Notes: generated by a model from the sequence alone, not told the origin. 64,000 nucleotides of DNA from Prunella strophiata (GCA_036583965.1 JAZBQD010000022.1:1298001-1362000), one strand, 5' to 3'. Counted from the stretch's first letter, positions 38,935 to 50,230 are shown. Translations and numbers: made by a program.

Positions 38935-39010
38935 GGGACGGGGAGCCAGGTGGTGCCTGTGCTGCAGCCCCCGGTGCCGCGGCTGCGCCGCATCCCCCGG
39001 GACACGGTTC
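38935..39010. other. CpG-rich patch in intron 3
   Basis: A short GC-rich stretch (GGTGCCGCGGCTGCGCCGC then ATCCCCCGGGACACGG) stands out from AT-rich surroundings. It has about eight CpGs in about 75 bp. It could be a small unmethylated regulatory element or a remnant of a GC-rich repeat. A plus-strand open frame of 100 codons spans it (38812-39114), but I recognise no protein. Confidence 0.5.
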
Positions 39011-41970
39011 ATGCCCTGCACTTTAGCTCTGGTGACTGGCTGCTGGAGATGCACTTTTTGCTCATTAAAATGTTAAAAATCAAACTGCATGTAAAAAGAT
39101 TTGTGAAAATATAAACTTGGGGATTGATCCAGAAAACTGGCGTGTGGTCCCCTGGAGACCCCGGTGGCAGCTCCCGGGTAATTTACGTTGATCAGCTGCC
39201 TGTCCTGGATTGCTGGGGGGTTCTGGTCTTCTTTTTAGGGGCTCTTGCTTTACAGGCATTTATGCAGGTTTTTCTTTAGGAAAATAGCCATAAGGGAATA
39301 AAACAAGAAACAGACTATTGATACTTCTTCAATGCTTCATGTTGGGTTAAAAAAAAATAAAAAAAAATATAAGATGTTGACATGGAGCAATTGTAGGTTT
39401 TGTTTTGTTTTGTCTGAAATCATAAAGAAATGAAGGATTTTTCTAGGTCATAAGTAATAACCTACCTATAGAGGTTGGGTAGAATGTTGCATATGAATCA
39501 TGTAGGTATTGCTTATCTTTAAAACTGAGGAGTATTTAAAGAATTAAAAAAAAAAAAAAGCAGCATTATATTTAGAGTAGCAAGCTTGCAACTTGAACAA
39601 AAATGGGATAGTTCTCCAGTAACTGTTTTTCTTACATGCAAAAGATCAGCAGTTTTCCTAATTAAAAACTAATTCTACATATGATATTTATATTATTACT
39701 TACCATTGAAAAATAAGTCTGCAGTTAACCTGTGCTAGTCTCAGTTTTTTTGGTTGTGAATCGAGGCAGATAAGAATTGGTGTATAATGAATGGCAAGTT
39801 ATGTCCAATGACATTGCTGAAGTCAGATAATAATATCACTGTAAAATCTTTCTTTAAAAGAGAAGGCAGTTTAGAGCAGTACAGAGCCAATATATGGCCT
39901 GTTCATGTGAACATTTCCTTTGCTGCGTTTAGGAAGCTGTAAATATCAAGGAATAAGTGCACAGTAAGTCCTGAGTAATGCACTTCTCCAGTGACACAAT
40001 GCTGATGAGATGTTGAATGTTTTATTATGTGAATAGTTTTACTTGCAGTTACAGGAATTATTCAAGTCATCAAATGAATGGAGAGAGTATATTCTGCCAT
40101 TTTGAGGTGACTGATGGCTTTGTCTTCTAACATTATTTTATTTCAGAATTTTATGCATCTATATGATTTTGTTTCTGAAAAAATAGCTAAAGTCATTATT
40201 TTGAGGACAATGTGTATTGATAAGGCCAATAAAGATACAGGCACTTTGTTCTCCTGATATAATAATTTCACAATTTTAGAATTCTTTTGTGGGTTTTGTT
40301 TGTTTGTTTGTTTGCTGGCATTTTGCACTGTAAGATTTCAGTTGTGGCACAGGACCACTGTGTAGTAGTTAAAATTTCTCCAGATTTAGTTTTTGTGCCT
40401 GAGCAAGTGGAGTTGTTCAGCTTGTGAAAGACAGTGAGATTCTGCACCAGGGGGAACCCGATCATATTAATGAGACCTTTACTATCAAGGCATTGTTTTG
40501 TATCAAAATAGAGATTTCTGCAGAGTTTACTCTGCAATCTACATAGCTCCTTTCCAAGTTTCCTGCTGCAATTCAAAGGAGGAGACGTCTTTGCTCTACA
40601 TGGCATTCTTCAATAGATCCTTTCTTGTTCTTTAAAAACAGGAGGTTGTTAAATAATCTATCAATAAACTGTCAAGAAGTCAAAGTTTCCATATCTGATT
40701 TTGCCTGAAATCCTCAGAACTTGCCACATTTTAGTTGTCAAGAAACCTCCAAAGAAGAGTGTGAGCAGTTGAGCCTGAAAGCACGGCTCAGGATGGGCCG
40801 TGCTTGTTTGAATTATGCAGGAGGAACATGTTCCTGCAAGGGAGTCAATATGTTTTGTGCTTCACTGGAGAGGTTATTAGATTGATGGAGTTTATTTGGG
40901 AATGATGGCATTTGGCTTAGAAATAAATGAAGCAAGAAGCATCTATTTAGTTATTGATGATAATTTATTGCTATTGGTCAGAAAAGTGTTGATTTTATCA
41001 GAGGGTTTGTTTTTTGTTCAGGGTTCTGAAGGCAGAAGTAAAATTTACACTTCAGGACCTGAAATATTGAAGTGTGAAGGAGAATGAGCAATGAATTGGC
41101 TGTAGGAAAGATCTGTAAACTGAGAGAACTTTACGGTGTCTTGTGGGTTACAGAATTCAAATTTTGAAGATGTAATGGTTTGCTTTTGTCTATGAACACA
41201 ACTATTTTGGGACTAACATGTTTCTGCTTTTGCCTCTTTAGTGACTGTATTTGTTTAATGTTGTAAAGTTGAAAATTATTAATTTATTTGCTGATCATGT
41301 TTTCACTTTTCATATTCATCTTTTTCTTTGCTCTCATTCTTAAAAGCTTTTCTGTTTGTGGTGCTGTTTTGCAACCTCTAGAAAATGGTTTGTAGGTTAA
41401 ACAATCCGTATAAATTTTAATACACATTATTTTAATCAGTCTTTTAACTCTGAGATTTCCTTTCTAATAGTAGTAGGCAACATTAAACATTCCTGCTATG
41501 AGACCTATTGGCTTCATCTTTTGTTATTTATCTTGCTGATGTTAGGAAGTATTCTCTAATCCCCCAGACCTCTGTTCCTAGGTAACAGTCAAAAGCTGTG
41601 CCAGCAGAAGTGGTCCTGCCAGGCCAGGCCCATGTGGTTTGGTGTTATTCACTCTGATCCATATGGTCAGGGTAGGGACTGTCCCCAGAGAGGTGTTAAC
41701 ACTCAACAACCCAACCTCCTCCTCCTCTTTGGAGAATTGCTGGATGGCTCCTGCTGCCTGCCCATGTGTGAATCTTGATTAATTTTTCATTTTTAATGAA
41801 GTTTGATCATGTTTATTATTTCACATGATTGACTGCCTGGTACTACTTCCATGTAATTGATAAAGCCCATATTTCTTCATCTGTCTTTTATTTCTTCAGG
41901 GCAAACTTGTGAAATTGTGTGATGTGGTTAATATTAGATTTATTGGTCCCCATAGATGTATAAATTATCT

Positions 41971-41996
41971 TTTTTTTTTTTTCTCTCTCTCTACAG
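41971..41996 (+). promoter_or_regulatory. DENND1A: Strong pyrimidine tract and acceptor of the exon at 41997
   Basis: A run of twelve T followed by CTCTCTCTCTACAG forms a nearly unbroken pyrimidine tract ending in a canonical CAG/G acceptor. It contrasts with the weak acceptor of the preceding exon. Confidence 0.85.
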
Positions 41997-42046
41997 GAAG
42001 TTCTACAGACTCTGACCAAGTTTTGTTTCCCCTTCTATGTGGACAG
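41997..42046 (+). CDS. DENND1A: DENND1A exon (probably exon 4), uDENN region
   Basis: This 50-bp exon reads EVLQTLTKFCFPFYVD plus two bases (AG) of a split serine codon. It corresponds to about residues 45-61 of human DENND1A (EVLQTLPKFCFPFYVDS by memory), with a single P to T change. The KFCFPF motif is typical of uDENN domains and packs in the longin-like lobe that helps contact Rab35. The acceptor is strong. The donor is GACAG before GTATTG, which is acceptable but not ideal. The exon enters in phase 0 and leaves in phase 2, matching the exons on either side. Confidence 0.95.
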
Positions 42047-44878
42047 GTATTGTTAGCTTTTCAAACTTTACAAGAAAATAAGCTTGTCAATAAAACCCCT
42101 GTAGAAAATAAAAGCCATACCATTCATAGTGTTCTGTCTGTGTGACTGGGACTTAAAGCACCTGAGTGCAAATTACAGTCTCAGAATCACTTTTTCCTGG
42201 GGTTTTTATGGGCACCATGAAACAAAAAGAAATTTTAAAAGTTGGAGTTGTTCGGTGGGAGTACTCTGAGGGCGTTTTGTTTTACTTCTGCACAATGCTT
42301 GGATGGAAAATGCTTGGGTAGGAATTGTCAAATATGCATATTAATATCAAAGCTTTTTCTGCTTGTGCATTTTATTTCTTAATCGCCAAAATTTGGGTGG
42401 AGCAATTAATGAAATGTTTTACATTTGAAGGCCTCTTGATGTTGCTGGAATGCTGCTGCTTTACTTGTCAGCTACTTAAGGTGACTTCTGATTTTGGGGG
42501 AGAAATTGTAAAGTGAATGTGAGAAGATCTGAGAATATTTACTTCCTGTAATTTAGGAAACTGTAGAACATTTTTAGTTTTGCATTTACTGTGAGTTATT
42601 CTTGATGGTTTCATGAAAAGAACAACAATTGAAATTTTGAAAGACTGCACCAGTGCTCATCTCATCTCTGAGCATCACTTAATTGGTCAGAATGACTTGT
42701 TTTCATCAGCTGAGACACAGAATGGTTTGGGTTGAGGGAATTGACCTGTTTACTGTGATTAAACTGCTGCAAGTCTTTTTCTCATTTTAGAATTTGGAAT
42801 CCCTGTTTTACTGCTCATCCTTTTTATTTCCTAAGGGGTGGAAGCAAGGAAATACTCATGCATTTTTCTCATGTATTTGTTTCTACTAGAAATAGTTATG
42901 CTTTCTGTGTGTAGATTTATTGTACCTAGGGGTTTTGTTTGTTTGGTTGTTTTTGGTTTTCCTCAGCAATATAACATTTTGAAAGATAGAACACTGAAAA
43001 CCCATATGGGGTGCAAATGAGAACATAATGGAAAGTGATTCCCATTTCTGGATCCACTTGTTTGTCTGAATATCACAGACTGTCACTGAAAGACTGCAAG
43101 CCAGCCAGTTTGAACGTAAAGGAGACATTGTCACCCAGAACACACTTAATAATCTCAGATGGAGAGTGGACTTCCCACACTGCAGGAGGCAGAGCACACC
43201 CCAGGCTAAGGCTGTGGCAGCTGAAGGTGCTTGTGCTCCTTCTCCTCTGGGTGTGAAGACAGGCAGTGGTGGCACTGAAGGTTCTGGCTCTGTGGCACAG
43301 GCACTCCAGTCTCTCTACATTGATTCTGTTCATGTATTGTGGCCACTGCTCAGAACCCCAGGGACTGGCTGGCCATTCCTTCAGGCAATGGCCCAGGAGT
43401 TTTCTGCTGTTGTGGAATGAGGCAGAGGCTCTTCTCCAGCTGCAGGAGTGCAGAGCTGCTCCTTGGTCCTGCTCCCTGCCAGGATTGTGTTGGTCAGCTC
43501 TAGGTGCTGGGGGGGATTTTATGGAAACCTCTCCTCCTCTCTCCCCTTTCCCCAGCCATAACTTCTGTCTGCCCCCTTAGAGATGAGAGTGATGCTGCTT
43601 CCATCCTGTGAGGCTCTAAATAGACCTGCTGCCCATTTGAAAGCAGAGCTGTGAATCTGAAGGGTTGATACTAAAACCTTAGGAAGAGCACTTTTTATGT
43701 GGGGAAGTTTATCCTTCCCTGTGAAAAACTGGCACCAACTTGAGCAGGACCTGTCAGCAAGGTTTGGTTTCTCCAGGTCCCACGAATGCAGGACTCTCTA
43801 GGTTTGCTCTGGAGGAGCTCACCAGCTTGTCTGAGTTGTTTAATAAACAAGCTTCTCCCTGCTGCTAATGAAACGTGTTTTTTTCCCCTGTTCCATAATT
43901 TTAATTGTCAGTTCTAATGCTATTTCTCACACACACTCTGCTCTCAACCTTGTTAAAATTAAGCATATAATCCCCTTTTAAAACACCATACTAAAATCAC
44001 CATAGTAACATTACATCCAAGCTTTACAGATAAAACACACCACCAGTGAGGGATTTTTGGGTATCCCCAGCAGCTCAGTGTGGTTTATGGAAGTAGTTGC
44101 TCTGCTGACATTTATATTTCAGGAGGATGATAGTACTCACACTGGCTAATTCTCAGACTACTGGAATGCTTTAAATATCTGTCTTTTTGTTCATCTTCAT
44201 CACAGCATGTTTTCCCTTCCCTGTTTGGAATCCACTGAAGGATTCTTCTTTCTAAGCTGGACAGTGACATCTTTCCCATTTGGATCCAGCTTTTATTTCT
44301 GCAAATCTGTTTTTTCTTTGTTTTCTCTAGGCACTGAGTGCACTGAGTGTGCACTGTCCCACAGAAATTGTTTTTTTGCATGTGGCAACATAGAATATTT
44401 CAGGCCTGTGACTGTTAGTTAAATGGCTTTGAATTTACCAGGGTGTTTGTTGCAGTTGGTAGGAGTGACTTGTAAAGCTACATGTCAGTGCAAGTCAGAT
44501 TTCTCAGTTCTCAGAAAACCTAAAAAAACCCCTAGAGCGTGACCTGAAATAAGTCTTAATTTCCTATAATTAGAAATATTTGGGTTATATGAGAGACCAT
44601 GGGGTTGGTTGCTGGTTGATAATCAGAACCATTTTCTTTTAAAGATAAACTCATTATTAGTATCCTCCCACACTTAAAAAATGGGAAAAATAAACCACAA
44701 ACCCCCCACTCCTCCCTCATCAAGCATATTTAAGCTTCTGGAGGGCGCATACTTTTTAGTTAATTTTTCAAAAAAACTCTGGTGAAAGAGGAAATGTTGT
44801 AGGTTCAATGACTTGGATGTGATACTTGACACAGAGTTAGCTCAGCAGTAATATTTCTCTCTTGCTCTCTGTTTGCAG
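42047..44878 (+). other. DENND1A: DENND1A intron 4
   Basis: A 2.8-kb intron with GT-AG ends (GTATTG...TTTGCAG). It includes a moderately GC-rich stretch (43140-43620) containing overlapping open frames on both strands, none of which resembles a known protein. A short CAGAATGGTTTGGGTTG at 42718-42734 resembles an inverted CR1 end but does not continue. No RNA gene or extra exon is recognised. Confidence 0.88.
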
Positions 44879-44998
44879 CCATGCCATTAACCAAGTTGGG
44901 CAGAACTTCACGTTTGTGCTCACAGACATTGACAGCAAGCAGAGGTTTGGGTTCTGTCGTTTGTCTTCAGGGGCCAAGAGCTGCTTCTGTATCTTAAG
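44879..44998 (+). CDS. DENND1A: DENND1A exon (probably exon 5), uDENN region
   Basis: This 120-bp exon reads (S)[17 protein letters not shown], then [16 protein letters not shown], then SCFCIL(S). From VGQNFTF onward it is identical to human DENND1A residues about 67-100 as I remember them. Only the first few residues (HAIN versus LTVS) differ. [11 protein letters not shown] is the hallmark uDENN motif of connecdenns. The acceptor is TTTGCAG and the donor is AAG before GTAGGT, both good. The exon begins and ends in phase 2, so it is a symmetric 40-codon exon. The next exon should resume with YLPWFEVFYK. I did not find that up to 64000, so the gene continues beyond the window. Confidence 0.97.
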
Positions 44999-47499
44999 GT
45001 AGGTCTGTGCTTTGGCTCCTGGCTGACTGCAGGAGCAGTGTTTGACTTCGCAGTTACACTGCAATTACCATTTCCAGCTGGTCAGAATTATTTCCCTATC
45101 TGCTCCTCAAAGTCACTGTTCTTCTGCACAAGTGGTGCAAAACCCCTTGCACTTGGAGTTCCTCTGTAGATAACTTGTATTTGTTTGTAGTCAATGTTCT
45201 AGAGTTAACAACGTGGAAAAAAAGTCTCTTTGCAGTAATTTGATATGACATAGCATGATGGCAGCTGTTATCTTTAGCTGTCACAACTGATCTTGTTAAG
45301 ACATTTTGTGGACATTTGTACATGCAAGTTTTATTAACAAAACATCTGTTGGTAACTGAGAGGATGTCACTGATGCTCTCCACAGCCCCAGAGTTTGTAT
45401 GTGTGAGCTCTGTCCTGTTGAGGGTTTTGTGAAGTTTGGCATAATAAAGACTGTTAGTGGAAGTTGGAACTATGCATTTCACAGAAAATGGGCCAAGAGG
45501 CTCTATCAGAGTAGTTTTTGATAACCTCCCATAACCATGTTGGAATGCAATCCAGAATTTTTAATTTATATTTCCTGCAGAAAATGATGCCAGTAAAATA
45601 AATTTTGATGTCTACCAATATTTTAGTTCCATTAAGAACTTCCATGGATTTAAGATTTTTATGTGGCAAATGGTCTGTCTCGTTTTAAACAAATTTAAGA
45701 ATTGCCTGTCTTCTCCTTTCTGCTTTTTTTGTGTTCATGAGGAATTGGAAGTTTAGGAACAGTAGCCCAGGTAAAGCCAGCACAGAGGTGACTGAGGACA
45801 GCCAGGGAGGTGACAGCACAGCTGGGGCTGAAGCCTCCCAAATGAGGACACTGCTCTGTGAGCAGCTGGACACATCTGTCAGGGCCATCCCTGGCTGGCT
45901 TTGCACAGGACACAGCCAGGGTGAGGACAGAGGAATTTCTCTTTGTCCCATGTGGGGCACCTGAGAGTGGCACCCTGGGTGTGTCTGGATGTGCCCCTCT
46001 GAGGCATTCCAGGGGGACATTGCAAAACACAAGGTCACCTTTCCTTGCAGGGGGCTGCACACAGCAGTGCCATGGAATGGGAGCTTAATATTCTGAGAAA
46101 TTGTGAGATCTGCCCAAATTCCTAATTAATTGAGTGGGAGGCAGAGTGACAGGTGTTTGCTCAGTATCATCTTCCATTCTGTCTGTGCTGTAGCAGACTC
46201 TTCAGCTATTATTAGCTCTGGCAGTCCAGCAGCAGGGACTGTATCCTGCAGGCAGGAAGGTGTTTCCCAGCTCTTCCCACAGAGCTGCTCCCCTGTGCAG
46301 TCAGGTGCTGATTCCCTCAGTCTCATGTGGGCAGTGTCTGCTTACAGAGGGTACCTTTGCCTGATCAATGTCAAATTAAAGGAGAAACACAGTTTTAAAA
46401 AGAAAATCGGAATGAGGAATAGTCTGGGTCCCTTCTTGATCCCTCCTGGATAAGAGTTCTTTGCTGTCAGCTCCCTTATGTTGAGTGAGTGCCAAGAAGA
46501 AATGGAGGAGTTCTGTTGTAGTTAAATGCCTTCTGCTTCAACTCATAACCAAAAAAACCAACCACAGTGGATGAATTGGGACTCTTCAATTCCTTCCTGT
46601 TGCTTCTTCTGTGCACTGATGAGAAAAAGAAAGCTCATCATTAATGCAAGTTCCTGCAAGTTTTAGAGGATAATAAAGAGTGTAAATCAGCAATATATGA
46701 AATCACTTCCTCTGTTCCCAGGACTGCAGCTCCCATTATTGATGTGAATCTTCTCAGTGTCCTTTATGTACTAAAGGATGGTGCATGGTAAATAGGTGGG
46801 GGAAGCATGCTGAATAATGTAAGAATTATAAGTAAAAGCAAATGGGGATGAAAAGAACGTTTGTTTAATTGTTTTTAAATTACAGATTGGATGACAGCAA
46901 GCTTCAAGTATTCCTTGCTATGCTCAGCAACAGTATAAGAACTAAGTGATGGTGTTTATTATTAGAGATGATACTTGCAGGCTTAGCAGGGATTTTATGG
47001 GTTGGCCATGGTAAAATGGCTTGGAGGTAGAAAATCATCACATGTTTAGGTTAGTTATTGAAGAGAAACAGCAGAAAAAAGAAATTCTTTTTACTCAGAG
47101 AGCGCCTGAAAAAATTTCTGCAATGTTCTGGAAGCAAAGGTCTCTAGGGCCAGAAATCAGGGTCTGGACTTGAGCTTTGAAGTGACCCAGAGGCTTTTCC
47201 CTGTGGATGCAGAGCACAGCGAGGCGCCTCTTGGAGTTCAGTGGCAGTGGGGTTATCCTGTGGCCAGCAGAGAGGCAATTCCACTTGGCAGGGAGCTGCT
47301 TGGACTGGTTTAACCAATACTGCTTGGAAACCTGCTCTTGAGGTAGCTACCACAGCGTGTTCCTGCTGTAGAAGCTCACACAGATCGATGAACTTTGTGA
47401 TAACTTTGAAACCTGCTTTTCCGGGTGTTCTGTGGTGTTTTCAGTGCAGAGCCACTCTGCTCAGTGTCGAACCTGCCTCTCTTCTCCGCGTTCCTCTTC
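44999..47499 (+). other. DENND1A: DENND1A intron 5, proximal segment
   Basis: The start of the intron downstream of the last recognised exon. It includes a GC-moderate stretch (45730-46080) with overlapping open frames on both strands (up to 128 codons at 45096-45482 and 125 at 45685-46062) that match nothing I know. I see no exon, RNA gene or repeat family. Confidence 0.7.
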
Positions 47500-47616
47500 C
47501 CTGCCCCGGTTTTGTCGCTCAGGTGGAGCCGCGGGCCCGGCTGGGGTCACCCTGAGCGGCTGCGCTGCGGCGGCGGCGCCAGCAGAGGGCGCGCGGGGGC
47601 GCAGGTACGGCCAGGT
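47500..47616. promoter_or_regulatory. CpG-rich block, possible regulatory element or cryptic promoter
   Basis: About 115 bp with a high CpG density (GGAGCCGCGGGCCCGGCTGG; GAGCGGCTGCGCTGCGGCGG; GGGCGCGCGGGGGCGCAGG). It abuts a GC-rich minisatellite and holds a CTCF-type motif. It is GC-dense while its upstream flank is ordinary intron, which suggests an unmethylated element. No TATA box or clear first exon is seen. It may simply be the GC-rich ancestor of the adjacent array. Confidence 0.45.
47579..47591 (+). promoter_or_regulatory. CTCF core motif match
   Basis: CCAGCAGAGGGCG matches the vertebrate CTCF core CCASYAGRKGGCR at all 13 positions. It is followed by more GC-rich sequence (CGCGGGGGCG). 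The motif's orientation is plus. It contains one CpG at its 3' end, so binding could be methylation-sensitive. Occupancy cannot be judged from sequence. Confidence 0.55.
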
Positions 47617-49040
47617 GGGGAACGGACCCCGCTGGGTTTGGGGAGAGGGACAGACCCTGCTGGGTTTGGGAGAGGGACAGACCCTGCTGGGTTTGGGGAG
47701 AGGGACAGACCCCGCTGGGTTTGGGAGAGGGACAGACCCTGCTGGGTTTGGGGAGTTTGGGGAGAGGGACAGACCCTGCTGGGTTTGGGGAGAGGGACAG
47801 ACCCCGCTGGGTTTGGGAGAGGGACAGACCCTGCTGGGTTTGGGGAGAGGGACAGACCCCGCTGGGTTTGGGGAGAGGAACAGACCCTGCTGGGTTTGGG
47901 AGAGGGACGACCCCGCTGGGTTTGGGGAGAGGGACAGACCCCGCTGGGTTTGGGAGAGGACAGACCCTGCTGGGTTTGGGAGAGGGAGAGACCCCGCTGG
48001 GTTGGGGAGAGGGACAGACCCCGCTGGGTTGGGGAGAGGAACAGACCCTGCTGGGTTTGGGAGAGGGACAGACCCCGCTGGGTTTGGGGAGAGGGACAGA
48101 CCCTGCTGGGTTTGGGGAGAGGAACGGACCCTGCTGGGTTGGGGAGAGGGACAGGACCCCGCTGGGTTTGGAGAGGGGACAGACCCCGCTGGGTTTGGGG
48201 AGAGGGACAGACCCTGCTGGGTTGGGGAGAGGGACAGACCCCGCTGGGTTTGGGGAGAGGGACAGACCCCGCTGGGTTTGGGAGAGGGACAGACCCTGCT
48301 GGGTTTGGGGAGAGGGACAGACCCCGCTGGGTTTGGGGAGTTTGGGGAGAGGACAGACCCCGCTGGTTTGGGGAGAGGACAGACCCTGCTGGGTTTGGGG
48401 AGAGGACAGACCCTGCTGGTTTGGGGAGAGGGACAGACCCCGTGGGTTTGGGGAGAGGGACAGACCCCGCTGGGTTTGGGGAGAGGACAGACCCCGCTGG
48501 GTTTGGGGAGTTTGGGGAGAGGGACAGACCCCGCTGGGTTTGGGGAGAGGGACAGACCCCGCTGGGTTTGGGGAGAGGGACAGACCCCGCTGGGTTTGGG
48601 GAGAGGGACAGACCCTGCTGGGTTTGGGAGAGGGACAGACCCCGCTGGGTTTGGGGAGAGGGACAGACCCCGCTGGGTTTGGGGAGAGGGACAGACCCTG
48701 CTGGGTTTGGGGAGAGGGAGAGACCCCGCTGGGTTTGGGGAGAGGGACAGACCCTGCTGGGTTTGGGAGAGGGACAGACCCTGCTGGGTTTGGGGAGAGG
48801 GACAGACCCCGCTGGTTTGGGGAGAGGGACGACCCCGCTGGGTTTGGAGAGGGGACAGACCCCGCTGGGTTGGGGAGTTTGGGGAGAGGGACAGACCCCG
48901 CTGGGTTTGGGGAGAGGGACAGACCCTGCTGGGTTTGGGGAGTTTGGGGAGAGGGACAGACCCTGCTGGGTTTGGGGAGTTTGGGGAGAGGGACAGACCC
49001 TGCTGGGTTTGGGGAGAGGGACAGACCCTGCTGGGTTTAG
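47617..49040. repeat. Minisatellite 2: about 50 units of 28 bp
   Basis: A tandem array of about 1.42 kb with unit GGGACAGACCCYGCTGGG followed by TTTGGGGAGA. Units of 26-29 bp arise by G-run slippage (GGTTTGGGAGA, GGTTGGGGAGA, GAGGACAG). Several units carry an extra GTTTGGGGA insert near 47755, 48340, 48510, 48876, 48942 and 48978. Y is C in about 28 units and T in about 22 by hand count. No unit version contains a stop codon in any plus frame or in two minus frames. This produces overlapping frames of 439, 537 and 574 codons on the plus strand and 509 and 536 on the minus strand, which are artefacts. The array ends GGGTTTAGGGTGAACCC. It lies 2.6 kb into intron 5. Confidence 0.97.
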
Positions 49041-50164
49041 GGTGAACCCAGGTGAGTTCTTGTGGCACCAATCCACATTCCCCAGGGAAATTGGAATTCC
49101 AGTATTTTTTTCAGTGAAATACAGTATAAAACTTAAAATGTGCTTTTGAATTATTTTCTTTACAGTAGAGTAAGAGCTGATATCCAGTCATCAAATTCTG
49201 TGTTCTAATTTGGAAATTTCACATCCAAATATCTTTTCTTTCTAAGACTTTATTTAAGGATTTCAGGATTTCAGCTGCAGTGGGATAAATCCTAATAGCT
49301 ATACATTAAGAGGATGAATTTTTATTGTTTCACTCTAATTTCACATCAGATTTCACATGGGCTTTTGAGGGAGAACAGTGTAGATAGTTCTGGATTTAGT
49401 GAAGACCTCTGGTCTTTTATTTAAAAAGAAAACAAAAGCAAACCCAAGTTTGTGTAATTTTTCTTTGGTTTACAAACTTCCTGGGCAAAGTTACTGGTTT
49501 GCAAAGGTCCCATATGCAACTGTGATTTCAATTTTACTGAATTTGAAGTTTTTGTTGGGTTATTCAGGTTTTGTACGCAAACTGAAATCATTCTTTTGAA
49601 GTGAAATGCAGAAACATTTGTGTGGAAATCCCTCTCGGCCAAAATAGCTGAGCTCTGCACCACTCTTTTTCTAAGATAAAAAGAAATGAATCCATAATAG
49701 TTTGTGACAGATGGCAGAAAATGTAACTAACTGAATGTGATTCTGTATGGAGTTATTTGAGGTTTTTGGTGTGATTTGTTGTGAGTTCCTCTCCTCCCCC
49801 CTTTCCTTCCCTTTGATTGCAGTCTTTGTCCATTTATTCTTAGGACAGAATAAGATTTCTGAGCAGGGGCCTCTCTTGTGGTGCAAAGTGAGAATTGTTT
49901 TTAATTGAGCAGAAACATGTGGAAGGATCAGGAATATCTCAAGGGATTACAGAAAAATTCCAAATTTGTACTACTTACAGCTTGTGTTTAGAGCGGGGTC
50001 TGCTGGGAATAAATGTTAGTTAGTGTGACCTGTGACCTTAAAAACTGTTGACATGGATTTCAGCCAGAAACTGGCCACAGAACTCCTTTGTTAGGCTCAT
50101 TCATAGCTCCTTGAAAACTCCAGTCAGTGAAAGTTGCCAGCTCAAATCTAAGGAAAGCAGAGCC
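49041..50164 (+). other. DENND1A: DENND1A intron 5, spacer between tandem repeats
   Basis: Ordinary AT-rich intronic sequence. The open frames at 49399-49663 on both strands are short and unrecognised. A GGGGTCTGCTGGG near 49994 recalls part of the minisatellite 2 unit, but it is single and may be chance. Confidence 0.7.
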
Positions 50165-50230
50165 TTTTTTTTTCCCTTTTTTTTTTTTTTTTTCTTTCTT
50201 TCTTTTTTTTTTTTTTTTCTTTCTTTCTTC
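50165..50230. repeat. Long T-rich polypyrimidine tract
   Basis: T runs of 9-20 are broken by CCC and by CTTTCTTTC, giving an almost pure pyrimidine stretch of about 66 bp on the plus strand. In the pre-mRNA it is a possible binding site for polypyrimidine-tract proteins. Its length in the assembly may be unreliable. Confidence 0.9.

Larger units (their letters stand above)
27330..41996 (+). other. DENND1A: DENND1A intron 3
   Basis: A 14.7-kb intron between two exons whose reading frame joins exactly. It begins GTTTGG and ends in a long pyrimidine tract and ACAG. The first 300 bases are TAAT-rich and could include conserved intronic sequence. Further in are an ancient CR1 tail (32085-32226), a T tract (34079-34115), a TTTG repeat (36788-36809), a CpG-rich patch (38935-39010), A-rich runs (39349-39369 and 39546-39559) and a second TTTG run (40297-40312). 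The open frames at 37449-37949 and 38409-38781 have no recognisable family. I see no additional exon or RNA gene. Confidence 0.85.

Noticed and set aside
42714..42745. Possible inverted CR1 3' end (CAGAATGGTTTGGGTTG)
   Set aside because: Only about 17 bases match. The expected continuation (GGAAGGGACCTTAAAGATC) is absent, so it may be chance.
49024..49045. Telomere-like GGGTTTAGGG at the end of minisatellite 2
   Set aside because: It is a single occurrence produced by one G to A change in the GGGTTTGGGG unit. The vertebrate telomere repeat TTAGGG is not repeated here.
47461..49076. Very long plus and minus open frames (439-574 codons) over minisatellite 2
   Set aside because: All arise from one stop-free 28-bp unit read in several frames at once. 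Five mutually overlapping frames cannot all be genes and none shows a known domain.
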